Shown one piece after another: positions 37,396-46,325 of a stretch of DNA of 64,000 bases (its first letter is position 1; every line of letters begins with the position of its first letter). Both the position numbers and the translations under genes were made by a program. The notes below the pieces were generated by a model. The model saw only the letters and a list, made by a program, of their open reading frames with translations. It was not told the origin of the DNA and ran no database searches. Origin of the DNA: Mycolicibacter acidiphilus (GTDB lineage Bacteria; Actinomycetota; Actinomycetes; Mycobacteriales; Mycobacteriaceae); NCBI RefSeq assembly GCF_018455725.1, contig NZ_JAHCLR010000004.1:121944-185943 (forward strand), given 5' to 3'.

Positions 37396-39207
37396 TCAGA
37401 TCGGCATCCGGTAGCCGAAGAACTCGTAGTCCTCGTGGGCTCCGCCGTACCCGAGTCCGAGGTGCTCGAAGCTCTCCACGAACTCGATCCCCTCGATCCA
37501 CTTGACCTGTTTGAAGCCGATCTCGCGTTCGTTGCGCAACCGCAGCGGCGCACCGTGGGTCACGTTCAGCGGTTCGTCGTTCATCTCGTAGGCCAGCAGA
37601 CACGTCGGCGCGTTCATGTGCGCGATCGGATGGCAGTCGTAGTACCGGCCCTCCTCGGGGTCGGCCCCGGCGTCGGCCATCGAGTAGAACACCACCCAGC
37701 GCGCCGACGGCAGCGGTCGGACCAGATCGAGGATGTCCGACATTCGAACGCCACCCCACTTGGCCACCCCCGACCAACCTTGGATGCAGTAGTGCTGGGT
37801 GATCTGATCGTGTTTCGGCATTGCCAGGATGTCCTTGTAGGACAAGGTGATCGGATTCTCCACCAGACCTTGGATGCGCAGCGACCAGTCCGCCCAGCCG
37901 CCGGCCCGCAACTGTTCGTAGCGCTCCGACGTCGGAACCCGCCCGTTCGGCCAGAAGTACGGTGAGATGTCGTCCTCGGAGTAGGTGGCCTTGGGCTGCG
38001 CCCATTCCATGAACCACTTGATCCAGCCGACCGTCCACCGGCCGACGATCTGCACCACCCGCGGGTAGCGGATCGTCAGCGGCGACGCGATCAGCCACAG
38101 CACGCCGATGACCGCCATCACCGCGGCGTACACCGCCAGCGCCCAGTAGGAGTGGGTGTTGGTCCCGAGCACGATGTGGTTCAGGTTCCCGACGAAGCCG
38201 GTGATGAACACCATCGTGGTGTGCACGGCGATGAAGAACACCATCCACAGCAGCACGGTGAAGTGGACGGTGCGGGCGACCTGCCGGTTGAAGACCCCGG
38301 CGCCGAAGCCGAACCGGGCCGCGATCGCCGGCGCCTGCAGCAGTCCGGTGATGAACGCCAGCGGTGCGAACACGAACACCGTGGCGAAGTAGCAGATGAT
38401 CTGCATGCCGTTGTAGTTGGTGAAACCCTCGTTGGCCCCGAAGTCCAGTGACGCGTACTGGACGGCGGTGGACAGCGCGTTCGGGAACACGTCCCAGGAC
38501 TGCGGCACCAGGCGGCGCCACTGCCCGGACGCGAACAGCAGCACATAGAAGACCAGTCCGTTGACCAGCCACAGCAGGTCGAAACTGAAATGCCACCACC
38601 GGGCCAGCCCGATCGAATGCCGAAAGCCGGGAATCCCGAACCACTTCGGCAGGGCCACCGAGTCGTCCTTGGCCGTCCACACCCGCGCGGCATCGGACTG
38701 GTCGAGTCGGTCGGCCGGGATCGGGTCGCGCATCCGCAACCACGCGGTTCCGGGCTGGCAGCCGGAATTCAGGTACAGCCGCGGATGATCGGACAGGATC
38801 TGAATCCCGGCCCGCATCAAGAACATCATGAACACGATGTTGAACAGGTGCTGCCAGCGCAGCCAGGCCGGAAATCCCGAGGTGACGGCCGGTGCGTAGC
38901 TTGCCGAGGTGCCCGGATAGGTGTCGATGAACGTCTTCATCCAGTCGTACTGCCGCAACTGCTGGGCCAGCGCTACCGCGAACACCACCGTGACCAGGCC
39001 GATCGGGATCAGCCACAGCGTGCTGTACCAGCGTCGGCCGATCCGCACGTCCGGCACGCGCGCCCTGGTCTGCGGTATGCCGCCCGCCCAGGTGTCGACG
39101 TCGATGTGGTGATCGAGCACCCGCAGCCGTTCGCCGTGTCCGAGCAGCGATGCCAGTGGCGAACCCGCACCCGTGTCGTCGTCACGTGATTGATCGTCAG
39201 TCGCCAT
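37396..39207 (-). CDS. cytochrome b-like membrane domain fused to a sulfite-oxidase-type molybdopterin domain
   Basis: The 603-residue protein has an N-terminal membrane part with about five to six helices and His residues suited to heme b binding (WLRWQHLFN, ARWWHFSFD, ARTVHFTVL and IAVHTTMVF). The C-terminal part (about residue 410 on) is a sulfite oxidase/YedY-like molybdopterin domain with the likely Mo-ligating Cys in QHYCIQGWSGVAKW. Such fusions should link a periplasm-facing or cytosolic reductase/oxidase reaction to the quinone pool. The substrate is unknown. The modABC importer in the same window would supply its metal. The product is longer than single-domain relatives. Confidence 0.85.
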   Translation of the reverse strand: MATDDQSRDDDTGAGSPLASLLGHGERLRVLDHHIDVDTWAGGIPQTRARVPDVRIGRRWYSTLWLIPIGLVTVVFAVALAQQLRQYDWMKTFIDTYPGTSASYAPAVTSGFPAWLRWQHLFNIVFMMFLMRAGIQILSDHPRLYLNSGCQPGTAWLRMRDPIPADRLDQSDAARVWTAKDDSVALPKWFGIPGFRHSIGLARWWHFSFDLLWLVNGLVFYVLLFASGQWRRLVPQSWDVFPNALSTAVQYASLDFGANEGFTNYNGMQIICYFATVFVFAPLAFITGLLQAPAIAARFGFGAGVFNRQVARTVHFTVLLWMVFFIAVHTTMVFITGFVGNLNHIVLGTNTHSYWALAVYAAVMAVIGVLWLIASPLTIRYPRVVQIVGRWTVGWIKWFMEWAQPKATYSEDDISPYFWPNGRVPTSERYEQLRAGGWADWSLRIQGLVENPITLSYKDILAMPKHDQITQHYCIQGWSGVAKWGGVRMSDILDLVRPLPSARWVVFYSMADAGADPEEGRYYDCHPIAHMNAPTCLLAYEMNDEPLNVTHGAPLRLRNEREIGFKQVKWIEGIEFVESFEHLGLGYGGAHEDYEFFGYRMPI

Positions 39208-39632
39208 CCGCGCCCCCTGAGGTTTGGCCCTGAACTTTCGCGCCGACGCTACGACCCGTCACTGGCATACCGCTGTGTATCCGCACGGCCCGTCCGGCGG
39301 CCCGAATCCGCTGCGCGCACCGGCGACGGACACCGGCGCGGCACAGCGTGCGCAGGTCGCGGTCGACGGTCGTGTGTCGCAACGTGGTTGACACCGTTCC
39401 GGTTAGCCCCGGGTGGTTGCGCCGGTGGAATCCCGCTCCGGCGAATCGACCGCACCGCATCGTGGCGGCACCGTAGGATTTGCTGTGAAGTCGGGCCTTG
39501 CCGCGATCTGGCCGGTTGAGTGGTCAGGGCCGGTGGCGCCGGTGTTTGTCGACTCCGAGCGCCAGTTTCAGGGTGTAGCGTGACCGCCCCAAGGGGCGAG
39601 CCGGCCCTGAATGTATCTGGGGAGGTGCGCAT
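39208..39632. other. intergenic region upstream of zwf (425 bp)
   Basis: This is the divergent gap between the cytochrome/molybdopterin gene and zwf. It contains GGGGAGG at 39619-39625, the ribosome-binding site of zwf. Otherwise I see no credible gene, RNA or strong hairpin. A 109-codon plus-strand frame across the left part has no family-like sequence. Confidence 0.45.
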
Positions 39633-41027
39633 TTGACCGACGGCGATGGCCGTACCGCGGATCAATTGGTGATCTTCGGCATCACCGGGGATCTGGCCCG
39701 CAAGATGACGTTCCGGGCGCTGTACCGCCTGGAACGCCGCGCTCTGCTGAACTGCCCGATCCTGGGGGTGGCCAGCGACGACATCACCGTCGAGGCGCTG
39801 ATCGAGCGGGCCCGCGACGCGATCGGCGAACACGAGCAGATCGACGCGGCGGTGTTCGACCGCCTCGCCGGCCGGCTGTCCTACCTGCACGGCGACGTCA
39901 CCGACGCGGCGCTGTACCGGGCACTCGCCGAGCAGATCGGCACCGACCGTTCCACCCTGTTCTACCTGGAGATGCCCCCGTCGCTGTTCGCGCCCATCGT
40001 GGAGAACCTGGGTCAGGCGGGTCTGCTGACCCGGTCCCGGGTGGCCATCGAGAAGCCGTTCGGCTACGACCTCGCCTCGGCCCGCGAACTCAACGGCCGA
40101 CTGCGGGCGGTACTCGACGAGGACCAGATCCTGCGGGTCGATCACTTCCTGGGCAAGCAGCCCGTGCTGGAACTGGAGTATCTGCGGTTCGCGAACACGA
40201 CGCTGGCCGAACTGTGGGATCGGCGCAGCATCGCCGAAATCCACATCACGATGGCCGAGAACTTCGGGGTCGAGGACCGCGGGAAGTTCTACGACGCGGT
40301 GGGAGCCCTGCGCGACGTGGTGCAGAACCACCTGCTGCAGGTGCTGGCGCTGGTCGCGATGGAACCGCCGGTCGGCCCCGGCGCCGACGACCTCAACGAC
40401 AAGAAGGCCGAGGTGTTCCGGGCGATGTCCGCCCTGGATCCGAAGCACTACGTGCGCGGCCAGTACCGGGGATACGCCGACGTCGCCGGGGTCGCCGCCG
40501 GTTCGCAGACCGAGACGTTCGTCGCGATGCGGATGGAGATCGAGAACTGGCGCTGGGCCGGGGTGCCGATCTTCCTGCGCGCCGGCAAGGCGCTGCCCGA
40601 GCGGGTGACCGAGGTCCGACTGTTCACCCACCGCGTTCCGGCGCTGGGGTTCATGCCGCAGCGGGAACACGCCGACCGCAACCAGATCGTGCTGCGCATC
40701 GACCCCGATCCGGGGATGCGGCTGCAACTGGTGGCGCAGGGCGGCGACTCCTGGCAGAACGTCCATCTGGACTCCTCGTTCGCGCAGGATCTGGGGGAGC
40801 CGGTGCTGCCCTACGAGAACCTGCTGCACGCCGGGCTGATCGGTGACCGCCAGTTGTTCGCCCGGGAGGACGCCATCGAGGAGACGTGGCGGATCGTCCA
40901 ACCGCTGCTGGACACCCCGGGCGAGGTGCACCCGTACGAACCCGGATCGTGGGGACCGGCGGCCGTGGAAGAGTTGGTGCGCGGCCGGCGGAGTTGGCAG
41001 CAGCCGTGGCTGCCGGACCGGGCATGA
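39633..41027 (+). CDS. zwf: glucose-6-phosphate 1-dehydrogenase
   Basis: This enzyme oxidises glucose 6-phosphate to 6-phosphogluconolactone, the entry step of the oxidative pentose phosphate pathway. The 464-residue protein has the nucleotide fold FGITGDLARKM, the active-site RVDHFLGKQPV (catalytic His) and ENWRWAGVPIFLRAGK. It starts with TTG, fixed by GGGGAGG seven bases upstream. gnd2 follows after 24 bp, giving two successive steps of the pathway in one transcript, as with Rv1121-Rv1122. Confidence 0.94.
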   Translation: MTDGDGRTADQLVIFGITGDLARKMTFRALYRLERRALLNCPILGVASDDITVEALIERARDAIGEHEQIDAAVFDRLAGRLSYLHGDVTDAALYRALAEQIGTDRSTLFYLEMPPSLFAPIVENLGQAGLLTRSRVAIEKPFGYDLASARELNGRLRAVLDEDQILRVDHFLGKQPVLELEYLRFANTTLAELWDRRSIAEIHITMAENFGVEDRGKFYDAVGALRDVVQNHLLQVLALVAMEPPVGPGADDLNDKKAEVFRAMSALDPKHYVRGQYRGYADVAGVAAGSQTETFVAMRMEIENWRWAGVPIFLRAGKALPERVTEVRLFTHRVPALGFMPQREHADRNQIVLRIDPDPGMRLQLVAQGGDSWQNVHLDSSFAQDLGEPVLPYENLLHAGLIGDRQLFAREDAIEETWRIVQPLLDTPGEVHPYEPGSWGPAAVEELVRGRRSWQQPWLPDRA

Positions 41028-41051
41028 GTAATCGACGATGAAGGAGTGGAT

Positions 41052-42071
41052 ATGCAACTGGGGATGATCGGCCTGGGCCGGATGGGCGCCAACCTCGTTC
41101 GGCGGCTGACCAACGACGGGCACGAATGCGTGGTGTACGACCACAGCCCCGACGCCGTCACGGCGATGGCCGGTGAGGCGAACACCACCGGGGTGTCCTC
41201 GCTGGCGGAGATGGCCGAGAAGCTGGCCGGGCCGCGAGTGGTGTGGGTGATGGTGCCGGCCGGCAAGATCACCACCGGTGTCATCGAGGAACTGGCCGCG
41301 ACGCTGTCCAAAGGGGACATCGTGATCGACGGCGGCAACTCCTACTACCGCGACGACATCGCACACGCGAAGCTGCTGGCCGAGAAGGGAATCCACCTGC
41401 TGGACTGCGGCACCAGCGGCGGGGTGTGGGGCAGGGAGCGCGGCTACTGCCTGATGATCGGCGGCGACGACGCTGCCTTCGCGCACGCCGAGCCGATCTT
41501 CGCCACCATCGCGCCGGGGGTGGACAGCGCGCCGCGGACCGAGGGGCGCGACGGCGCCGTCGCGCAGCCCGAGCAGGGCTATCTGCACTGCGGGCCGTCC
41601 GGGGCCGGGCACTTCGTCAAGATGGTGCACAACGGGATCGAGTACGGGATGATGGCCTCGCTCGCCGAGGGCCTGAACATCCTGCGGCACGCCAACATCG
41701 GCAAGCAGGACCAGACCGGTGACGCCGAGACCGCACCACTGACCTACCCGGAGTTCTACCAGTACGACCTCGACATCGCCGACGTCGCCGAGGTGTGGCG
41801 ACGCGGCAGTGTGATCGGCTCCTGGTTGCTGGACCTGACCGCACTCGCCCTGCACAAGTCGCCGGATCTCGCCGAGTTCGCCGGCCGGGTCTCCGATTCC
41901 GGCGAGGGGCGGTGGACGTCGATCGCCGCGATCGACGAGGGAGTGCCGGCGCCGGTGCTGACAACCGCCCTGCAATCGCGGTTCGCCTCACGCGATCTCG
42001 ACGACTTCGCCAACAAGGCGCTGTCGGCGATGCGCAAGCAGTTCGGCGGGCACGACGAGAAAAAGGGCTGA
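41052..42071 (+). CDS. gnd2: decarboxylating 6-phosphogluconate dehydrogenase, short (YqeC/GndA-like) type
   Basis: The 339-residue enzyme has the Rossmann start MIGLGRMGANLVRRL, IVIDGGNSYYRDD, the substrate/active-site segments LDCGTSGGVWG and GPSGAGHFVKMVHNGIEYGMM. It is the shorter, often NAD-preferring form. The window also encodes the long form (left edge). AAGGAG at 41041-41046 selects the ATG at 41052 over the in-frame GTG inside that site. It lies directly downstream of zwf and corresponds to Rv1122. Confidence 0.93.
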   Translation: MQLGMIGLGRMGANLVRRLTNDGHECVVYDHSPDAVTAMAGEANTTGVSSLAEMAEKLAGPRVVWVMVPAGKITTGVIEELAATLSKGDIVIDGGNSYYRDDIAHAKLLAEKGIHLLDCGTSGGVWGRERGYCLMIGGDDAAFAHAEPIFATIAPGVDSAPRTEGRDGAVAQPEQGYLHCGPSGAGHFVKMVHNGIEYGMMASLAEGLNILRHANIGKQDQTGDAETAPLTYPEFYQYDLDIADVAEVWRRGSVIGSWLLDLTALALHKSPDLAEFAGRVSDSGEGRWTSIAAIDEGVPAPVLTTALQSRFASRDLDDFANKALSAMRKQFGGHDEKKG

Positions 42072-42194
42072 CCGACCCTGAGCCGCCCCGGGCGGCCGGA
42101 CCGGCGCTCGCCGGATTCCGGCCGCCCGCGGTCGTGACGTGCCACTATGGGGAGTGCCGCAACGGCGGCAGCAACCCAGTCGAGCGGTGTGCCG

Positions 42195-43169
42195 ATGACC
42201 GGTGTAGACCAAGCGACAGACGACACGACGGACAATCCGACCCGGCGGGCGATCGCGCTGATCGCACTGCTGCTGCTGGCCGGTGTGGCGCTCCGCGGCT
42301 ATCTGCCCGCCGCGCATCCGCGCCCGCCGCGGTCGGAACCGCAGGGCCCGATGACGGTGTTCCTCCCCGCCGCACTGCTGGCGATCTGCCTGGTGATCCT
42401 CACCGTCGCGATCATCAACCGGGCACGCGATCCCCGCACAACTGCCGGGAGTTTCAGTGCTCTCGCCGCGGGCGGCGGCGCCCGCACCGGCCGGCCGAGA
42501 TGGCGGGTGCTGCTGATCGGAGCGGTGGTCGTGACGGGGTGGCTGGCACTGACGCTCTGGGTGTCGATGCACGTTGCGGCGCAGCATCGGGTGCCACTGC
42601 CGGCGCCGGGACCCACCGGCGGCCCGCAAGTGGTCCCGCCGGGTGCGAACGCGCCGCCCACTACCGGCGACCACCGCCAATCGGGGCCGCAGCACGACGA
42701 CGCCGTGCTCGGTTACCTGGTGACCGGTGGTCTCGCCCTGCTCGCGCTGATCATCGCGGGGGTGGCCACCGCCCGCACCGGACGCCCGCAACCGCCGGGT
42801 GTCGTCGCCGCCGATGACCCGGTCGCCGGCGTGCGGCCCGGCGAAAGCCTGGCCCGCGCAGCCGAACTCGGACTGGCGGAGATCATCGACCCGAATCGTG
42901 AACCGCGCGAAGCGATCATCGCCTGCTACGCGGTGATGGAACGCCAACTCGGCCACGACCCCGACGTGGCGCCCCGGGAATTCGACACGCCCACCGAAGT
43001 GCTGACCCGGGCCGTCGACCACCATGCGCTCCCGGCGGAGAACGCCGCCCGGCTGGTGCGACTGTTCACCGAGGCCCGGTTCAGCCCGCACCTGATGACC
43101 GAGGCGCAGCGCGCGGAGGCGGTCCGCATCCTGCGCCTGGTGCTCGACGAACTCACGGCTACAGCATGA
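42195..43169 (+). CDS. DUF4129-containing membrane protein
   Basis: This protein of about 324 residues has four hydrophobic segments (AIALIALLLLAGVALRG, VFLPAALLAICLVILTVAII, LLIGAVVVTGWLALTLWV and GYLVTGGLALLALIIAG). Its cytosolic C-terminal DUF4129 domain contains REAIIACYAVMERQL, DTPTEVLTRAV and VRLFTEARFS. DUF4129 domains accompany MoxR/DUF58 modules. It is the first gene of a five-gene operon whose members overlap by 4 bp. The start could also be the ATG at 42147, 16 codons upstream. Confidence 0.8.
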   Translation: MTGVDQATDDTTDNPTRRAIALIALLLLAGVALRGYLPAAHPRPPRSEPQGPMTVFLPAALLAICLVILTVAIINRARDPRTTAGSFSALAAGGGARTGRPRWRVLLIGAVVVTGWLALTLWVSMHVAAQHRVPLPAPGPTGGPQVVPPGANAPPTTGDHRQSGPQHDDAVLGYLVTGGLALLALIIAGVATARTGRPQPPGVVAADDPVAGVRPGESLARAAELGLAEIIDPNREPREAIIACYAVMERQLGHDPDVAPREFDTPTEVLTRAVDHHALPAENAARLVRLFTEARFSPHLMTEAQRAEAVRILRLVLDELTATA

Positions 43170-43651
43170 GAACGCTGACGGTCGAGGGCATCCTGCTGCT
43201 GCTGGGGATGGAGGCGCTGGTGCTGACGCTGTACCCGCACCGGTTCGTTCCGTGGGTCGCCGGTGGCGTGACCGCACTGCTGCTGCTCGGCCTGCTGCGG
43301 ATGCTGGCGGCCCGCGACCCGACACCGCCGGCCGACGAGCTTCCCGACGACGCCGGGGATCTGTTGCGGCGCTGGATATCCAGCACCGAAGCCAAGGTCC
43401 GTCGTGCCGAGTCGACGCGAACCGACTGGGACCGACACTGGCGGCCGGTGCTGGCCGGTCGGTTCGAGGCGGCCACCGGTCAGCGCCGGGTGAAGAATCC
43501 GGCAGCGTACGAGGCCACCGGGCGGATGCTGATGGGCGACACGCTGTGGCCGTGGGTCGATGCCGGCAATGTCGCGGACTCCGGCGGTGATGAGCCCGGG
43601 CCCGGCCGGGGTGTGCTGACGGAGATCCTGCACCGGATGGAGCAGCAGTGA
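43166..43651 (+). CDS. small membrane protein of the MoxR operon
   Basis: This 161-residue protein has two N-terminal transmembrane helices (about residues 6-20 and 29-46) and a charged cytosolic C-terminal part (RRWISSTEAKVRRAESTRTDWDRHW region, shown in part). I do not recognise a named family, but equivalents of similar length occupy this position in mycobacterial MoxR/DUF58 clusters (Rv3165c-like). It overlaps the preceding gene by 4 bp and the moxR start by 4 bp, so tight co-translation is likely. Confidence 0.72.
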   Translation: MRTLTVEGILLLLGMEALVLTLYPHRFVPWVAGGVTALLLLGLLRMLAARDPTPPADELPDDAGDLLRRWISSTEAKVRRAESTRTDWDRHWRPVLAGRFEAATGQRRVKNPAAYEATGRMLMGDTLWPWVDAGNVADSGGDEPGPGRGVLTEILHRMEQQ

Positions 43652-44637
43652 GCACCGGGACGGCCGATTCGGCGGCCGCCACCGGCGTGCACTGCACGGC
43701 GATCCTCGACGAGATCGAACGCGTGGTGGTGGGCAAACGGGATGTGCTGACGCTGATCCTGACCACCATCCTGGCCGGCGGCCATGTGCTGATCGAAGAC
43801 CTGCCGGGCCTGGGTAAGACCCTGATCGCCCGATCCTTCGCCGCCGCACTGGGATTGGACTTCACCCGGGTGCAGTTCACCCCGGACCTGCTCCCCGCCG
43901 ACCTGCTCGGCGCGACCATCTACGACATGCAGTCCGGGCGGTTCGAGTTCCGCCGCGGCCCGATCTTCACCAATCTGCTGCTGGCCGACGAGATCAACCG
44001 GACACCGCCGAAAACGCAGGCGGCCCTGCTGGAGGCGATGGCCGAAGGGCAGGTGAGCATCGACGGGCAGACGCACCTGCTGCCGTCGCCGTTCATCGTG
44101 CTGGCCACCGACAATCCGATCGAGTACGAGGGCACCTACCCGTTGCCGGAGGCGCAGCTGGACCGGTTCGCGGTGCGGCTTCAGGTGGGCTACCTGTCGG
44201 AGCGCGGTGAGGCCGCGATGCTGCGCCGCAGGCTCGACCGCGGCTCAGCGCAACCGGTCGTGCACCGGGTGGTGAGCGTCGATGAACTGGTGGCGATGCG
44301 GGAGTCGGTGGAGCAGGTCAGTGTGCACGACGACGTGCTGCGCTACGTGGTGTCGCTGGCCGCGGCGACCCGGCATCACCCGCAGGTCGCGGTCGGTGCC
44401 AGCCCGCGCTCCGAACTGGATCTGATCCAACTGGGCCGGGCGCGGGCGCTGCTGCTCGGGCGGGACTACGTGATACCCGAGGACGTCAAAGCGCTGGCCA
44501 CATCGGCTATCGCACATCGGATCACGCTGCGACCGGAGATGTGGGTGCGGCGCATCCAGGGCTCCGACGTGGTCGACGAACTGCTGCGGCGGTTACCGGT
44601 GCCCAGAACCGGACCGGGGACGCCGGCGCCGGCATGA
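43648..44637 (+). CDS. moxR3: MoxR-family AAA+ ATPase
   Basis: This AAA+ chaperone-like ATPase is thought to mature or activate von Willebrand-type (DUF58/VWA) partner proteins. In the 329-residue protein Walker A LPGLGKTL is at 52-59, Walker B LLLADEIN at 110-117 (D114, E115), sensor LATDNPIEYEGTYPLPEAQ and the arginine finger region LDRFAVRL. It starts with GTG overlapping the previous stop (GTGA) and ends in an ATGA overlap with the DUF58 gene. Gene order and sizes fit the moxR3 cluster (Rv3166c-Rv3162c), which lies elsewhere in M. tuberculosis. Confidence 0.92.
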   Translation: MSTGTADSAAATGVHCTAILDEIERVVVGKRDVLTLILTTILAGGHVLIEDLPGLGKTLIARSFAAALGLDFTRVQFTPDLLPADLLGATIYDMQSGRFEFRRGPIFTNLLLADEINRTPPKTQAALLEAMAEGQVSIDGQTHLLPSPFIVLATDNPIEYEGTYPLPEAQLDRFAVRLQVGYLSERGEAAMLRRRLDRGSAQPVVHRVVSVDELVAMRESVEQVSVHDDVLRYVVSLAAATRHHPQVAVGASPRSELDLIQLGRARALLLGRDYVIPEDVKALATSAIAHRITLRPEMWVRRIQGSDVVDELLRRLPVPRTGPGTPAPA

Positions 44638-45896
44638 CCGCCGATGCGGACGGCTCCGACACCGTCGTCGAAATACGTTGGCGCACTTCGGCGCTGACCC
44701 GGGCCGCCGCCGCCGGGGCGGCCGCGGCCCTGGCGGTGGCGGTGATCGGGTCGCGCTGGCAGTTGATCGTGTTCGCGGCGCCGCTGCTCGGTGTGCTCTG
44801 CTCGATCGGGTGGCAGTCACCGGCGCCGACGCTGCGGCTGCGCGGATGGCCGGCCTCGCAGCGCTGTTTCGAATCGGAGTCGGTGCGACTGACCTGCAGC
44901 GCGGCCATCTCCGACGCCGATTCGCCGGTGGCCCTGCACCTGTCGGCGGACCCGCCGATGCAACTGGCGGTCAGCGGGGAACCCGGTGAGCGCACGGTCA
45001 CCGCCACTTCAGAACGCTGGGGCCGGTATCCGGTCCGGGCCACCGTCGGCCTCGCCGCACGCGGCGGGCTGCTGTCCGGCACCGCCACCGCCGACGTCGC
45101 GGAGATCGTCGTATTCCCGCTGGCGCCAACGCAATCCACCCCGGTACCGCGCAGCGAGCTGCTGGACCGGGTCGGCACCCACCTGACCCGGCACACCGGC
45201 AGGGGAGTGGAGTACGCCGACATCCGCGCCTACGTGCCCGGTGATCCGCTGCGCGCGGTGAACTGGCCGGTCAGTGCGCGTCGCGGCGTCCTGCACGTCA
45301 CCCAGCGGCTGACCGACCGGGCCGCCGACGTGGTGGTGCTGATCGATGCCTACCCGCAGGCCCGCGGGCCGGCCACGGTGGCAGCCGACCGCGCCGTGTA
45401 CGGCGCGGCGCAGGTGGTGCAGACGGCGTTGCGCAACGGCGATCGCGCCGGCATCGTCACGCTCGGTGGCACCCGGCCCCGCTGGCTCGGCGCCGACATC
45501 GGGCAGCGGCAGTTCTACCGGATCCTGGACACCGTGCTGGCGGCCGGGGACCGCTTCGAGGCCACGGCGGGCACGCTCGCGCCGCGCCCGGCGGTGCCGG
45601 CGGGCGCGCTGGTCATCGCGTTCTCCACGCTGATCGACACCGAGTTCGGCCTGGCCCTGACCGACCTGCGTAACCGCGGGCACGTGGTGCTGGTAGTCGA
45701 CGTGCTGCCGGACTCGCCGTTCGAAGGCGACCTCGACCCGCTGGTGGCGCGGATGTGGGCGTTGCAGCGCAGCGCCCTGTACCGGGACATGGCGACGCTC
45801 GGCGTCGACGTCGCGGCGTGGCCCGTCGAACACCCGCTGGAGCAGTCGATGCGCCTGGTCACCGACCGGCGCCGGCCGCGATCGGCCATCCGGTGA
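44634..45896 (+). CDS. DUF58 (VWA-like) protein
   Basis: The 420-residue protein has two N-terminal transmembrane helices, a beta-rich middle and a C-terminal DUF58 region with the typical EYADIRAYVPGDPLRAVNWPVSAR-type signature (positions about 200-222). A VWA-like stretch VVLIDAYPQ follows, where the metal-site DxSxS is degenerate. It is the usual partner of MoxR ATPases. The ATGA overlap with moxR fixes the start at 44634. Confidence 0.88.
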   Translation: MTADADGSDTVVEIRWRTSALTRAAAAGAAAALAVAVIGSRWQLIVFAAPLLGVLCSIGWQSPAPTLRLRGWPASQRCFESESVRLTCSAAISDADSPVALHLSADPPMQLAVSGEPGERTVTATSERWGRYPVRATVGLAARGGLLSGTATADVAEIVVFPLAPTQSTPVPRSELLDRVGTHLTRHTGRGVEYADIRAYVPGDPLRAVNWPVSARRGVLHVTQRLTDRAADVVVLIDAYPQARGPATVAADRAVYGAAQVVQTALRNGDRAGIVTLGGTRPRWLGADIGQRQFYRILDTVLAAGDRFEATAGTLAPRPAVPAGALVIAFSTLIDTEFGLALTDLRNRGHVVLVVDVLPDSPFEGDLDPLVARMWALQRSALYRDMATLGVDVAAWPVEHPLEQSMRLVTDRRRPRSAIR

Positions 45897-46321
45897 AACC
45901 GCAGGTGCTCTCCGCCGGCTGCGGGCTGGCGATGGTCGCCGCGGCGTCCGGCGGGGCGTCGGGGCCGGCGGCGCTCAGCGCGCTGCTGGCCGCCGGTGCG
46001 GTGCTGGCCGGCTGGCGGCTGCGGTCGCTGGCGACGCTCGCCGTGCTGCTGACGGCGATAACCCTCGCCCTGGCCGACCCGCCGGCGGTGTCGGCGGCGG
46101 TGGCGGGACTGGCGGCGGTGGCGTACCTGCTGCTGCGCCACGGCGCCGTCGTGACCGCCCCGACCGTCATCGCCGCACTGGGTTTCGGTGTCGTCGGTCT
46201 GGTGGCGACCGGCGTGCCGCTACGGGTGCCGTGGCTGCCGCTGGCCGCGGCACCCGCAGTGTTCGGCTGCTACCTGCTGGCGGTGCGCCCGTTCCTGTCG
46301 GTTCCGGACGGGCGACACTGA
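45893..46321 (+). CDS. small multi-pass membrane protein, last gene of MoxR operon
   Basis: This 142-residue, strongly hydrophobic, Ala/Leu-rich protein has about four to five transmembrane helices and no recognised domain. The GTG start overlaps the DUF58 stop (GTGA), so it belongs to the operon and is probably a membrane component of the same complex. An equivalent gene ends the M. tuberculosis moxR3 cluster (Rv3162c). It is convergent with the nitronate monooxygenase gene 4 bp away. Confidence 0.75.
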   Translation: MKPQVLSAGCGLAMVAAASGGASGPAALSALLAAGAVLAGWRLRSLATLAVLLTAITLALADPPAVSAAVAGLAAVAYLLLRHGAVVTAPTVIAALGFGVVGLVATGVPLRVPWLPLAAAPAVFGCYLLAVRPFLSVPDGRH

Positions 46322-46325
46322 CGGA

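Noticed and set aside
39190-39519. 109-codon frame in the zwf upstream region
   Set aside because: There is no ribosome-binding site, no recognisable family, and Arg/Cys-rich composition typical of a spurious frame.
42072-42146. Hairpin GCCGCCCCGGGCGGC after gnd2 as a terminator
   Set aside because: It is short, lacks a T-run, and such GC palindromes are frequent by chance at this base composition.
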